The position numbers and the translations under genes were made by a program. The notes under the pieces are model-generated. The model was not told the DNA's origin. It saw only the letters and a program-made list of their open reading frames with translations, and searched no databases. From Microbacterium sp. M28 (GTDB lineage: Bacteria; Actinomycetota; Actinomycetes; Actinomycetales; Microbacteriaceae), in the NCBI RefSeq assembly GCF_025836995.1, contig NZ_CP107546.1:620001-684000 (forward strand): 64,000 nucleotides of DNA. The letters run 5' to 3'. Position 1 is the first letter of the stretch, and each line of letters opens with the position of its first letter. Of this stretch, positions 25,201-33,160 are shown one piece after another.

Positions 25201-25839
25201 TCAGATCTCGATGACACCATCGTTGAGGTCGGCGGCATCCGCATCCCACAGGGCGACCACGGCTGCGGCCAGAGCGTCCGGGTCCAACTGCTTCGCCCGG
25301 AAGACGACGGATGCCGCATGCAGCGGCTCCTCCGCATCCCGCGCGTTCTTGGCGAAACCGTGCGCGACCGCGCGCGCCCACGCCTCGCTCGCAGCCTTCA
25401 CCGCCGCGTAGTTCGCCCCGCCGGCGAGCGGCCGCGCGACGGCGGTGGAGGAGACGATCGCGAAACGTCCGGCATCCGATGCGCGAAGCGCGACGTCGAA
25501 CGCCCGACTGGTGGCTCGGACGGCCTGCAGTGCGGGAAGCAGCGCGTCGAAGTCGTCGTCGCTCTGCCCGGCGAGTCCGCCGCCGCCGCGCCACCCGCCG
25601 ACGAGCGGGATCACGCCATCGACCGGCCCGATCTGCCCGGCGAGCGACGTCATCGACTCCAGCGAGGTCGCGTCGGACGCCTCGACCTGCGCCCCCGCAT
25701 CCCGCAGCTCCCGAAGCCGCGACGCCGAACGTCCGGTGGCGACGACGTGCGCCCCGGCCCCCACGAGCGCGCGCGTCACCGCGAGGCCGGCCTCGCTCGT
25801 CGCACCCGCGATGACCACCACGCGCCCTGCTGCGTTCAT
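25201..25839 (-). CDS. Short SDR-family oxidoreductase
   Basis: The product is about 212 residues with the Rossmann motif GATSEAGLAV, a G-rich loop PLVGGWRGGGGL near residue 80, SSTAVARP near 128 and YAAVKAASE near 142 (Tyr-x3-Lys). It is short for an SDR (usually about 250), because the C-terminal substrate loop is reduced. AGGAA precedes the ATG. It follows the DUF6421 gene on the same strand with 158 nt between them. The substrate is unknown. Confidence 0.8.
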   Translation of the reverse strand: MNAAGRVVVIAGATSEAGLAVTRALVGAGAHVVATGRSASRLRELRDAGAQVEASDATSLESMTSLAGQIGPVDGVIPLVGGWRGGGGLAGQSDDDFDALLPALQAVRATSRAFDVALRASDAGRFAIVSSTAVARPLAGGANYAAVKAASEAWARAVAHGFAKNARDAEEPLHAASVVFRAKQLDPDALAAAVVALWDADAADLNDGVIEI

Positions 25840-25898
25840 GTCCGGTTCCTCTCGTGCGTTGCCTTCATCCCCAGAATCCTCTCCCCCTGCCGACACGC

Positions 25899-25963
25899 GA
25901 CGAAGATCACGCAGAATGACACGGATCTCGCAGAAAGCCCCCTGGTTCCTGCGAGATCCGCGT
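25899..25963. repeat. Inverted repeat cluster (GATCTCGCAGAA units)
   Basis: Direct units GATCACGCAGAA (about 25905) and GATCTCGCAGAA (25925) face TTCCTGCGAGATC (25947). The perfect stem CGGATCTCGCAG / CTGCGAGATCCG pairs 25922-25933 with 25949-25960. It lies between the DUF6421 and SDR genes and may act as a terminator. Confidence 0.7.
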
Positions 25964-25997
25964 CGTCTTGGGAGAACGGTGACGGCGCAGGGCTCCG

Positions 25998-27422
25998 TCA
26001 GTCCGTCCCGCGGATCCCTGCCGTCGACGCGATCACGTCGCGCATCTTCCTCTCCAGCGCCTCGAAGAACATCGACAGGGGGAATTCGTCGTCCAGCACC
26101 GCGTCCGTGTATCCCTTGGGCGGACCGGCGAGCACCTCGTCCGAGAGTCCTCGCGCCCAGACGGATGCCGGGTTCGGCGTCACAACGGAGCTGACCAGCT
26201 CGTAGGCAGCGAGCCAGTGCGCGGTCTTCGGACGATCGATCGAGCGCCAGTACAGGTCGTCGATCGCCTCGCCGAGGGCGATCACGGCGTCCGGCACGCC
26301 GTCCCAGTCGAACGCGAGCCGGGTGTCCGTCCAGTGCAGCACTCCGCGCTGGTGCAGCCAGGCGAACAGCAACTGGCCGCCGAGTCCGTCGTAGTTGCGT
26401 ACGCGCGACCCCGTGATCGCGAACCGGAAGATCCGGTCGAAGATCACGGCGTACTGCACGAGTTCGGCGTGCTCGAGCATCTGCTGCTCGGCATCCGACA
26501 GCTCGCCCCCCGCTGAGGCCCGGCTCGACAACCGCTTCTGGATCTCGACCGACGACCGGAAAGCGGTCAGATCGCACCGCAGCTCCTCCAGCGAGTAGAG
26601 GAAGAACGGCATGCGCTGCTTGATCATGAACGGGTCGAACGGCAGGTCGCCGCGCATGTGCGTGCGGTCGTGGATGATGTCCCACATCACGAACGTCTGC
26701 TCGGTGAGGTCCTGGTCGTCCAGCATCCGCGCCGCCTCGGCAGGCAGCTCGAGTTTGGTGATCTCGGATGCCGCACGCACCACTCGGCGGTAGCGCGCCG
26801 CCTCGCGGTCCTGGAAGATCGCGCCCCACGTGAACGGCGGGATCTCCCGCATCGCCACCGTCTCGGGGAACAGCACCGCGGAGTTCGTGTCGTATCCCGG
26901 CGTGAAGTCGATCAGCCGGAGCGACACGAACAGCCGGTTGGCGTAGTCGCCCGCCTCGAGTTCGGCGATGAACTGCGGCCAGATCGCCTGCACGATCAGC
27001 GCCTCGACGAGTCTGTCGGGGGAGCCGTTCTGCGTGTACATCGGGAACACCACGAGATGACGGATGCCGTCGACCCGGTGCAGCTGCGGCTGGAAGGCCA
27101 CGAGTGAATCCAGGAAGTCGGGTACGCCGAACCCGGTCTCCGCCCAGCGCTCGAAGTCCCGCACGGACGCGCTCAGGTACTCCGCGTCGTGCGGGAAGGC
27201 GGGGGAGAGTGCACGGATGCCGGCGATGATCGTGGCCACGTGATCACGCGCGGCGGCGTGATCGGCGGCATCCGGGATCGAGCCGTCCTTGATCTGGAGT
27301 TCGCGGATCGCGATGGCCGCGTCCTTCAGCATCCGCCACGCCGCGCTGTCCTCGGCCATGGCGGCGTCCTCGACGACCTCGGGTTCGCCGATGATGGCCT
27401 TGGCAGCAGGAAGAGTGGGCAT
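25998..27422 (-). CDS. DUF6421-like conserved protein of unknown function
   Basis: The product is about 474 residues, soluble, with no signal peptide or membrane span. It matches the actinobacterial family I know as DUF6421. Conserved-looking stretches are FPMYTQNGSPDRLVEALI near residue 150, MWDIIHDRTHMRGDLPFDPF near 275 with several His and Asp, and RNYDGLGGQLLFAWLHQRGV near 345. The DIIHDRTHMRGD region could be a metal or active site. GGAGG precedes the ATG. A divergent Lrp-type gene 72 nt away suggests specific regulation. Confidence 0.7.
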   Translation of the reverse strand: MPTLPAAKAIIGEPEVVEDAAMAEDSAAWRMLKDAAIAIRELQIKDGSIPDAADHAAARDHVATIIAGIRALSPAFPHDAEYLSASVRDFERWAETGFGVPDFLDSLVAFQPQLHRVDGIRHLVVFPMYTQNGSPDRLVEALIVQAIWPQFIAELEAGDYANRLFVSLRLIDFTPGYDTNSAVLFPETVAMREIPPFTWGAIFQDREAARYRRVVRAASEITKLELPAEAARMLDDQDLTEQTFVMWDIIHDRTHMRGDLPFDPFMIKQRMPFFLYSLEELRCDLTAFRSSVEIQKRLSSRASAGGELSDAEQQMLEHAELVQYAVIFDRIFRFAITGSRVRNYDGLGGQLLFAWLHQRGVLHWTDTRLAFDWDGVPDAVIALGEAIDDLYWRSIDRPKTAHWLAAYELVSSVVTPNPASVWARGLSDEVLAGPPKGYTDAVLDDEFPLSMFFEALERKMRDVIASTAGIRGTD

Positions 27423-27453
27423 CGGGACCTCCGAATCTGAGGTTGGGCGGAAA

Positions 27454-27475
27454 ATCTCCGGTCGATCTCGGAGAT
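27454..27475. promoter_or_regulatory. Inverted repeat in the DUF6421/Lrp divergent promoter
   Basis: ATCTCCG and CGGAGAT pair across an 8-nt spacer within the 72-nt gap between divergent starts. Lrp-type regulators commonly bind such dyads near their own gene. Confidence 0.5.
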
Positions 27476-27481
27476 AGCCGA

Positions 27482-27487
27482 TATTCT
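27482..27487 (+). promoter_or_regulatory. -10 box TATTCT of the Lrp gene
   Basis: TATTCT ends 7 nt before ATG 27495, just past the dyad at 27454-27475. Confidence 0.45.
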
Positions 27488-27494
27488 TCCATGT

Positions 27495-27944
27495 ATGGAA
27501 GATGCTGTCGACCGCGCGATCATCGCCGAGATCTCCCGCGATGCGCGTGCCACGCTCGCGCAGCTGTCCGAGGCGGTCGGGCTCGGCACGTCGGCCGTCC
27601 AGTCGCGGCTCAAGCGACTCGAATCCCGCGGCGTGATCACGGGGTACCGAGCGCTCATCGACGCGGAACAGGTCGGCAAGCCGTTGTCGGCGTTCATCGA
27701 GATCACACCGCTCGATCCGGCCCAGCCTGACAACGCTCCTGAGCTGCTGGAGCATCTGACCGCGATCGAGGCCTGTCATTCGATCGCGGGTGCCGCGAGC
27801 TACATGCTCTTCGTCCGCGTGCCGACTCCGCGCGCCCTGGAGGAGCTGGTCCGTGACATCCGTCTCGCGGCCAACGTGAGCACCCGGACCACCGTGGTGC
27901 TGCAGACGTTCTACGAGCACCGACCCATCGTGCCGGCGGAGTAG
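27495..27944 (+). CDS. Lrp/AsnC-family transcriptional regulator
   Basis: The 149-residue protein has an N-terminal HTH (IIAEISRDARATLAQLSEAV...SAVQSRLKRLESRGVI, residues 8-50) and a C-terminal RAM ligand-binding domain with AAGSYMLFV-like residues around 98-106. The family senses amino acids or related metabolites. It is divergent from the DUF6421 gene, the most likely target, and converges on the ArsR-type gene with 4 nt between stops. Confidence 0.9.
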   Translation: MEDAVDRAIIAEISRDARATLAQLSEAVGLGTSAVQSRLKRLESRGVITGYRALIDAEQVGKPLSAFIEITPLDPAQPDNAPELLEHLTAIEACHSIAGAASYMLFVRVPTPRALEELVRDIRLAANVSTRTTVVLQTFYEHRPIVPAE

Positions 27945-27948
27945 GCGC

Positions 27949-28974
27949 TCACAGCACGGCGCCCACCATCGCCTCGCCGAGCGGCGTGCGCAGGTGCAGC
28001 ATCCGATTGCCGTCGCGCTCGCTGGCGATCAGACCGGCGTCGCGCAGCACGCCGAGATGGTGGGATGCCGTCGACACGGCGATCTCGGCGTCCCCCGCCA
28101 CCTGCGAGGTGGTCCGTGCGGAACCGGCCGACAGGAGGATGCCGGCTCGAGCCGGGCCGAGCAGTGCGCCGAGCGCGCCCGCGATCTCGGTCTCGTCGCG
28201 TGCCCACCCGGCCGTGACTCCGCGAGCGGGATAGAAGAGGGTGGGCTGCGCCGGCGGCTCGGTGAGCACCATGCATCCCCATGACGACATGACCGAGGGG
28301 ACGAGGACGAGCCCGCTGCCGCGGCAGTCGACCTGCTCGCTGTGCCTGCGCAGCCGCACGCGCACCGCGCCGTCGCCCCAGCTGACGCGCTCGTGCAGCC
28401 CGCCGGCCATGGCCGAGATCCCGGATGCCGCGATCGTCCGCGAGCGCGCGGCGATGTCGGCGCGCAGGATCCGCTCGAGCTGCGGCCACACCGGAGCGAG
28501 CGCGGCGTCCCAGACGTCCGACCAGGCGTCGGCGATCATGCGTCGTGCGCGGATCGGGTGCGCCTGCATGTCGCGCAGCGCCTCCTGCCTGGCGCCCCGG
28601 GACCGCACGACCATCTTCCCGAAGTCGATGCGCATCGGCTCGAGCTCCGCCGTGCGCAGCGCTTCGAGTTCTGCCTCAGGGGTCATGTCCCAGCTCGGAG
28701 TCGCCGTCAGGAAATCGGGCAGGTAGCCGTCGTCGCCGATCACCGCGGCCAGCAGGGCGAAGCTCTCGCGCGGCAGGCGCTCCCGCACGGAACGCAGCCA
28801 TCCCCACTGCAGCGGATTCTGGGCCGGGCGCAGGAGCACGCGCACGGCGTGCGCGAGTTCGTGCCCGGGGGAGATGCCGAAGCGCACAGCCTGGATGTCG
28901 CCGGGGCTCAACTGGAACTCGACCCGGTGATCCGGATGCTCGACGCCTTCGACCGGCGGGGAGTTTCGATCCAC
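27949..28974 (-). CDS. DUF5937-like protein with C-terminal ArsR winged helix
   Basis: The 341-residue regulator has a large N-terminal domain (residues 1-250; FQLSPGDIQAVRFGISPGHE opens it) of the DUF5937 type and an ArsR-like HTH at about 260-335 (TTSQVAGDAEIAVSTASHHL, then LRDAGLIASERDGNRM). This order, sensor first and HTH last, is typical of actinobacterial ArsR/DUF5937 proteins. The cupin gene starts divergently 45 nt away and is a likely target. The GTG start has TAGAGT 6 nt upstream. Confidence 0.8.
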   Translation of the reverse strand: MDRNSPPVEGVEHPDHRVEFQLSPGDIQAVRFGISPGHELAHAVRVLLRPAQNPLQWGWLRSVRERLPRESFALLAAVIGDDGYLPDFLTATPSWDMTPEAELEALRTAELEPMRIDFGKMVVRSRGARQEALRDMQAHPIRARRMIADAWSDVWDAALAPVWPQLERILRADIAARSRTIAASGISAMAGGLHERVSWGDGAVRVRLRRHSEQVDCRGSGLVLVPSVMSSWGCMVLTEPPAQPTLFYPARGVTAGWARDETEIAGALGALLGPARAGILLSAGSARTTSQVAGDAEIAVSTASHHLGVLRDAGLIASERDGNRMLHLRTPLGEAMVGAVL

Positions 28975-28980
28975 ATCGAA

Positions 28981-28986
28981 ACTCTA
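28981..28986 (-). promoter_or_regulatory. -10 box TAGAGT of the ArsR/DUF5937 gene
   Basis: The hexamer ends 6 nt before GTG 28974. Confidence 0.45.
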
Positions 28987-29019
28987 GGATGCCGTGGGCA
29001 CGGTGTCGAGACTGGAGCC

Positions 29020-29382
29020 ATGAACAGCACAACGCATCCGGAAAGCGTCGTCGCCGCCGCGGATATCCGCATGGGCAGCGGCGCGAGTCGCAAGTTCGTG
29101 GGCGCGGAGCACGGCGCAGACGTGTCGTACTTCTACGTCGAGAACGCCCCCGGTCAGGGTCCGGGGCTGCACTGGCACCCTTACTCCGAGACCTGGGTGG
29201 TCCTCGAGGGCACGGCGCGCATCACGCGCGGCGAGGAGCGCTTCGACGCGCACGCCGGGGACACCGCGACCGTCGCCGCCCACGTGCCGCACGGCTTCGT
29301 GAACGCCGGCACCGGCGTGCTGCGCATCCTCTGCATCCACGCATCCGCCATCATGATCCAGACGTTCCTCGACGAAGACTGA
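29020..29382 (+). CDS. Single-domain cupin protein
   Basis: The product is about 120 residues, one beta-barrel cupin. Motif 1 is LHWHPYSETWVVLEG (residues about 49-63), with HxH and Glu as metal ligands; motif 2 is HVPHGFVNAGTG (about 88-99), with the last His. It is a small metal-binding enzyme or sensor of unknown substrate. ATG 29020 was chosen because the domain begins soon after and the frame upstream overlaps the ArsR gene. Confidence 0.85.
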   Translation: MNSTTHPESVVAAADIRMGSGASRKFVGAEHGADVSYFYVENAPGQGPGLHWHPYSETWVVLEGTARITRGEERFDAHAGDTATVAAHVPHGFVNAGTGVLRILCIHASAIMIQTFLDED

Positions 29383-29397
29383 CAACCAGGAGAAACC

Positions 29398-29703
29398 ATG
29401 TCCTTCCAGGCATACCTCGACAACATCGAGACCAGGACCGGTCTCACCCCTCGCCAGTTCATCGAGCTGGCGTCGGAGAAGGGATTCGGCGCCGGCACCA
29501 AGGCGACGCCGATCCTCGAGTGGCTCAAGGCCGACTACGCCCTCTCGCGCGGCTACGGCATGGCGCTCGTGCACGTGATCACGAAGGGGCCGCAGATCAG
29601 CACGAAGCACGTCGGCACCGACGGCACGCATGCCGACGCGACCGACACGCTGTGGCTCGACGGTCAGGCCACGAACCCGAACACGCCGGAGCTGGGCGCA
29701 TGA
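29398..29703 (+). CDS. DUF4287 domain protein
   Basis: The 101-residue protein begins MSFQAYLDNIETRTGLTPRQ and has GFGAGTKATPILEWLKADYALSRGYGMALVHVI, the hallmark of DUF4287 proteins. Function is unknown. CAGGAGAAACC lies upstream of the ATG. It is packed between the cupin gene and the DHFR-like gene, overlapping the latter by 4 nt. Confidence 0.85.
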   Translation: MSFQAYLDNIETRTGLTPRQFIELASEKGFGAGTKATPILEWLKADYALSRGYGMALVHVITKGPQISTKHVGTDGTHADATDTLWLDGQATNPNTPELGA

Positions 29704-30344
29704 CCGTCCGCGTCGACCTCAACATCTCCCTCGACGGCTTCGCCGCGACCGCCGACCAGACTCCGGAAGACCCGATCGGGAAGGATTGGATGCGCCTCGT
29801 CGCCGCCTACACGGCGACCCGCACGATGCAGGCGCGCGTCTTCGGCGACACGTCCGGGGCCGGCACGACCGGCGTGGAGGAGAAGTACGCCTCCGCCTAC
29901 TTCGAAGGCATCGGCGCCGAAGTCATGGGTGCAGGCATGTTCGGCCTGCACATCTACGGCGACGACCCCGAATGGCGCGGCTGGTGGGGCGAGGAACCGC
30001 CGTTCGGCTGCCCGGTCTTCGTGCTGACGCACACCCCGCGGCCGTCGATCGAGTTCGACAACGGCACGGTGTTCCACTTCGTGGATGCCGCGCCGGACGA
30101 GGTGCTCCGGCGGGCGACCGAGGCGGCAGGCGACGCCGACGTGCGCATCGGCGGCGGTGTCGATGTGGTTCGGCAGTTCCTCGCCGCCGGGCTCGTCGAT
30201 CGGCTTCATGTCGCCGTCGTCCCGGTCGTGCTCGGCCAGGGCGCCCGACTCTGGGACGGTCTGCGCGGATTCGAGAGCGACTACGACGTCAGCAGCGAGG
30301 TCGCGGAGAGCGGTGTCACGCACGTGACGTTCCAGCGCCGCTGA
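29700..30344 (+). CDS. Dihydrofolate-reductase-like (RibD C-terminal type) protein
   Basis: The product is about 214 residues in the DHFR/RibD-C fold: NISLDGFAA near the N-terminus, VFVLTHTPRP near residue 108, and IGGGVDVVRQFLAAGLVDRLHVAVVPVVLGQGARLW near 150-186, which holds the nucleotide-binding Gly run. Such stand-alone proteins are NADPH reductases of unknown substrate, not true folate enzymes. It is translationally coupled (ATGA) to the DUF4287 gene. Confidence 0.85.
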   Translation: MTVRVDLNISLDGFAATADQTPEDPIGKDWMRLVAAYTATRTMQARVFGDTSGAGTTGVEEKYASAYFEGIGAEVMGAGMFGLHIYGDDPEWRGWWGEEPPFGCPVFVLTHTPRPSIEFDNGTVFHFVDAAPDEVLRRATEAAGDADVRIGGGVDVVRQFLAAGLVDRLHVAVVPVVLGQGARLWDGLRGFESDYDVSSEVAESGVTHVTFQRR

Positions 30345-30378
30345 CGCCGGCTGCCACGGGGTGCATCAGCGCGGCCAC

Positions 30379-30384
30379 TATGAT
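30379..30384 (+). promoter_or_regulatory. -10 box TATGAT of menA
   Basis: TATGAT ends 6 nt before GTG 30391, favouring this start over an in-frame start 30 nt upstream. Confidence 0.5.
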
Positions 30385-30390
30385 TCCCCC

Positions 30391-31344
30391 GTGGCATCCA
30401 GCAAGCGATCTTCCAAGAAGCGTCCCCGTACCAGCGGCAACCCGGCCAAGCGACCCATCGTCGAGGCACCCCCGGTGACCTTTCGGGATTGGGTCGGCGC
30501 CGCGCGGCTCCGCACGCTGCCGCTCGCGATCGCTCCCGTCGTGATCGGCACAGGAGCCGCGCAGATCGTCGATCCGAATCTGCACTGGGTCATCGCGCTC
30601 GCCTGCCTCGCGGTCGCGGTCCTGCTGCAGGTCGGTGTGAACTTCGCGAACGACTACTCGGACGGCATCCGCGGCACCGACGCGCATCGGGTCGGGCCTG
30701 CTCGGCTCACGGCATCCGGCCGCGTCTCGGCGAAGAACGTGCTGATCGTCGCTCTCGTTTTCTTCGCGCTCGCCGCGGTCGCCGGGCTCGCGATCGTCGT
30801 CCGCACGCAGCAGTGGTGGATGCTGGCGGTCGGTGCCGTGAGCATCATCGCGGCATGGTTCTACACCGGTGGCAAGCGCCCCTACGGGTACTTCGGGCTC
30901 GGCGAGGTCTTCGTCTTCGTGTTCTTCGGCCTCGTCGCCACGCTCGGCACCACCTGGGTGCAGGCTTTCGCGTTGCCGCAGGAGGCGTGGCTCGGGGCGA
31001 TCGCGGCAGGGCTGTTCGCGTGCGGCGTGCTGCTCGCCAACAACCTGCGCGACATCGATCAGGATCGTGTCGCAGGCAAGCGCACGCTCACCGTGCTGAT
31101 CGGCAGGCGGGCGACACAGGTGCTGTACACGATCTTCCTCATCGTGCCTTTCCTGATCTCGAGCTTCATCGCCCTGCTGTACCCGATCGCCTGGCTGGCG
31201 CTGCTCGCGCTTCTGGCGGGCCTTCCGGCACTGGCGATCGTCTGGACGTACCGCAAGGCGAGTGAGCTCGTGATCGCGCTCGGTCTCACGTCGCTGACCG
31301 CGCTGCTCTTTGCCGGCGCGCTGTACTGGGCCTTCGTCGGCTGA
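30391..31344 (+). CDS. menA: 1,4-dihydroxy-2-naphthoate polyprenyltransferase
   Basis: The product is about 317 residues of the UbiA superfamily with a basic N-terminus (SSKRSSKKRPRTSG) and eight or so membrane helices. Motif 1, NFANDYSDGIRGTD (about residue 85), and motif 2, NNLRDIDQDRVAGKR (about 215), supply the Asp residues that bind Mg-prenyl diphosphate. It joins DHNA to a polyprenyl chain to give demethylmenaquinone. Other menaquinone genes lie at 41-48 kb. DUF4229 follows in convergent orientation, a common pairing. Confidence 0.95.
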   Translation: MASSKRSSKKRPRTSGNPAKRPIVEAPPVTFRDWVGAARLRTLPLAIAPVVIGTGAAQIVDPNLHWVIALACLAVAVLLQVGVNFANDYSDGIRGTDAHRVGPARLTASGRVSAKNVLIVALVFFALAAVAGLAIVVRTQQWWMLAVGAVSIIAAWFYTGGKRPYGYFGLGEVFVFVFFGLVATLGTTWVQAFALPQEAWLGAIAAGLFACGVLLANNLRDIDQDRVAGKRTLTVLIGRRATQVLYTIFLIVPFLISSFIALLYPIAWLALLALLAGLPALAIVWTYRKASELVIALGLTSLTALLFAGALYWAFVG

Positions 31345-31363
31345 CGCGAGGTCGGGCGACCCG

Positions 31364-31639
31364 TCAGTCGGTCGCGGCGTCTTCGGCCGCGGCATCCTCT
31401 GCGGCCGTGTTCGGTCGCGTGCGACTGGTCGAGCGTCGTGCGTGGATGTCGGCGGACGCGTCCGTCAGGGGCCCCCGGAGGAACAGGAAAGAGATGCTCG
31501 CGCCGATCAACGCGGCGAAGATCGCGGTGAGCCACCAGTACTCGCGCAGGATCGGGAAGAACAGCCACATGATCGCGAGCGGAACGACGAACGCCAGCAG
31601 GCGCAGCACGGAGTACACGAGGAGCGGCGGGATCTTCAC
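31364..31639 (-). CDS. DUF4229 membrane protein
   Basis: The 91-residue protein has two transmembrane helices (residues 8-28 and 35-56) and a hydrophilic tail of Ala/Glu/Asp repeats. The start MKIPPLLVYSVLRLLAFVVP fits DUF4229, which regularly neighbours menA in actinobacteria. Function is unknown. The GTG start is backed by TAGACT 6 nt upstream. Confidence 0.85.
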   Translation of the reverse strand: MKIPPLLVYSVLRLLAFVVPLAIMWLFFPILREYWWLTAIFAALIGASISFLFLRGPLTDASADIHARRSTSRTRPNTAAEDAAAEDAATD

Positions 31640-31645
31640 CCGTCA

Positions 31646-31651
31646 AGTCTA
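31646..31651 (-). promoter_or_regulatory. -10 box TAGACT of the DUF4229 gene
   Basis: The hexamer ends 6 nt before GTG 31639. Confidence 0.5.
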
Positions 31652-31720
31652 GGCGGCGCACCTGTGCGGGTTCCCGGGACGGATGCCGCACCGGAACGCG
31701 TCGAGTGCGAGGACCGATCG

Positions 31721-31750
31721 TTGACAAGAATTACTCAATAGTTTTTCGTT
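31721..31750 (+). promoter_or_regulatory. AT-rich regulatory region before the GH76 gene
   Basis: TTGACA at 31721-31726 starts an unusually AT-rich stretch (AATTACTCAATAGTTTTTCG). The TTGACA is a good -35, but I cannot place a matching -10 with confidence. The AT-rich block may hold an operator for a carbohydrate regulator. Confidence 0.4.
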
Positions 31751-31807
31751 AAGCGCGTACGCCCTCGGCGATGATGCCGCGGGACTCACGGTATCGAAGG
31801 AGATCCA

Positions 31808-33019
31808 ATGAAACGCGCAGTGTCGACCACCATCGCGGCCGCCGCACTCGCTGCCCTCTTCGTTCCGGCGGCCTCGTCAGCCGCCGCGACCACGATCCAC
31901 CCGGCGGCGCACTCGGCCGCGGCGGAGAACGCGAACCGCAGGCAGGAGAACTCCGGCCGGGCGCAGGAGGCGTTCGCCGCGATGCAGACGGCCTTCCTGG
32001 TCGACGACGGAAGCGGCCTGTATCGCGAGCAGATCCCCGTCGAAGCAGAGGATCGTCCCTACGCGTTCGAGTGGCCCTTCTCGCAGGCGCATATCGCGAT
32101 CGCCGACCTCGCCAATCAACCAGGCATCCACGGTCGCCAGTACGACGAGGCGCTCGTCGTCGCGGCCGCTGCTCAGGAGCACTACTGGGATGCGGACGGT
32201 GGAGCGACGGGACTCCCTGGCTACGCGTCCTACCCCGTCGGCGAGTATGGCGAGGGCGGCGACTACTTCTACGACGACAACGAGTGGGTGGGTCTCCTCG
32301 ACGTGCAGCGCTTCCTCACCGACGGCGACGAAGCAGCGCTGTCGCGCGCGGAGGAGATCTTCGCCCTGGTCGTCTCGGGCTGGGACACCGATCCGACGCA
32401 CCCGAACCCGGGCGGCGTCTTCTGGACGCAGGCGCCGTGGAGCAGTGACCGCAATACCGTGTCGAACATGCCCGGCGCGCAACTGGGCCTCCGGCTCTAC
32501 CAGATCACCGGCGAGCAGTACTACCTGGACTGGTCCCTGCGCATGTACGACTGGACCAACGAGAACCTGCAGCGCCCCGACGGACTGTATTCGGATCATG
32601 TCGACCTTGCGGGAACCATCGAGCCGACCGTGTGGTCGTACAACCAGGGCGTCCCCGTCGGGGTGAACGTGCTCCTGTACCAGGCCACGGGCGACGAGCG
32701 CTACCTCGCAGAGGCCGAGCGCATCGCCGATGCCGCCTACCGCTATTACGTGACGGAGGGGCGTCTGGATGACCAGCCCGCCTTCTTCAACTCGATCTTC
32801 TTCAAGAACCTGCTTCTGCTCGAGTCGGAGATCGGCGGCACCACCTACCGCTCGGCCATGCAGGACTACGCCGACCGTGTCTGGGCCGAGCAGCGCGACC
32901 CCGCCACCGGGCTGTTCGTCTTCGATGGCGAGCACACCCAACTGCTGGAGCAGGCTGCGATGACGCAGATCTACGCCGTGCTGGCGTGGACGCCGTCGCA
33001 GTGGCGGAACCTGTACTGA
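31808..33019 (+). CDS. Secreted glycoside hydrolase family 76 (alpha-1,6-mannanase type)
   Basis: The 403-residue protein has a signal peptide (cleavage near residue 27 after ASSAAA) and an (alpha/alpha)6 GH76-like domain. The hallmark DDNEWVG near residue 156 carries the paired Asp catalytic residues; SYNQGVPVG and MTQIYAVLAW are further family stretches. GH76 enzymes cleave alpha-1,6-mannan, so the target could be yeast mannan or actinobacterial lipomannan-like glycans. AAGGAG precedes the ATG. Confidence 0.85.
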   Translation: MKRAVSTTIAAAALAALFVPAASSAAATTIHPAAHSAAAENANRRQENSGRAQEAFAAMQTAFLVDDGSGLYREQIPVEAEDRPYAFEWPFSQAHIAIADLANQPGIHGRQYDEALVVAAAAQEHYWDADGGATGLPGYASYPVGEYGEGGDYFYDDNEWVGLLDVQRFLTDGDEAALSRAEEIFALVVSGWDTDPTHPNPGGVFWTQAPWSSDRNTVSNMPGAQLGLRLYQITGEQYYLDWSLRMYDWTNENLQRPDGLYSDHVDLAGTIEPTVWSYNQGVPVGVNVLLYQATGDERYLAEAERIADAAYRYYVTEGRLDDQPAFFNSIFFKNLLLLESEIGGTTYRSAMQDYADRVWAEQRDPATGLFVFDGEHTQLLEQAAMTQIYAVLAWTPSQWRNLY

Positions 33020-33045
33020 GTCGGTATCCGGATCCGCACCGGATG

Positions 33046-33081
33046 GCCCGGCGCCGATCGGCGAAGCCGTCGGCGCCGGGC
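33046..33081 (+). terminator. Hairpin after the GH76 gene
   Basis: A 12-bp perfect GC stem (GCCCGGCGCCGA / TCGGCGCCGGGC) surrounds a 12-nt loop 26 nt past the stop. There is no U tract, so termination is likely but not certain. Confidence 0.6.
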
Positions 33082-33117
33082 TGTGCCACGTCGTGATGGC
33101 CGGGGCATCGCGCGCGC

Positions 33118-33140
33118 ATGCGGACAGATAGTGTCCGCAT
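33118..33140. promoter_or_regulatory. Operator-like 9-bp inverted repeat before the WYL regulator
   Basis: ATGCGGACA and TGTCCGCAT are perfectly inverted around GATAG, ending 20 nt before the regulator start. This position suits autoregulation. The half-site ATGCGGACA recurs at 34322-34330. Confidence 0.55.
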
Positions 33141-33160
33141 CATCTGACAGCCTTGAGCAC

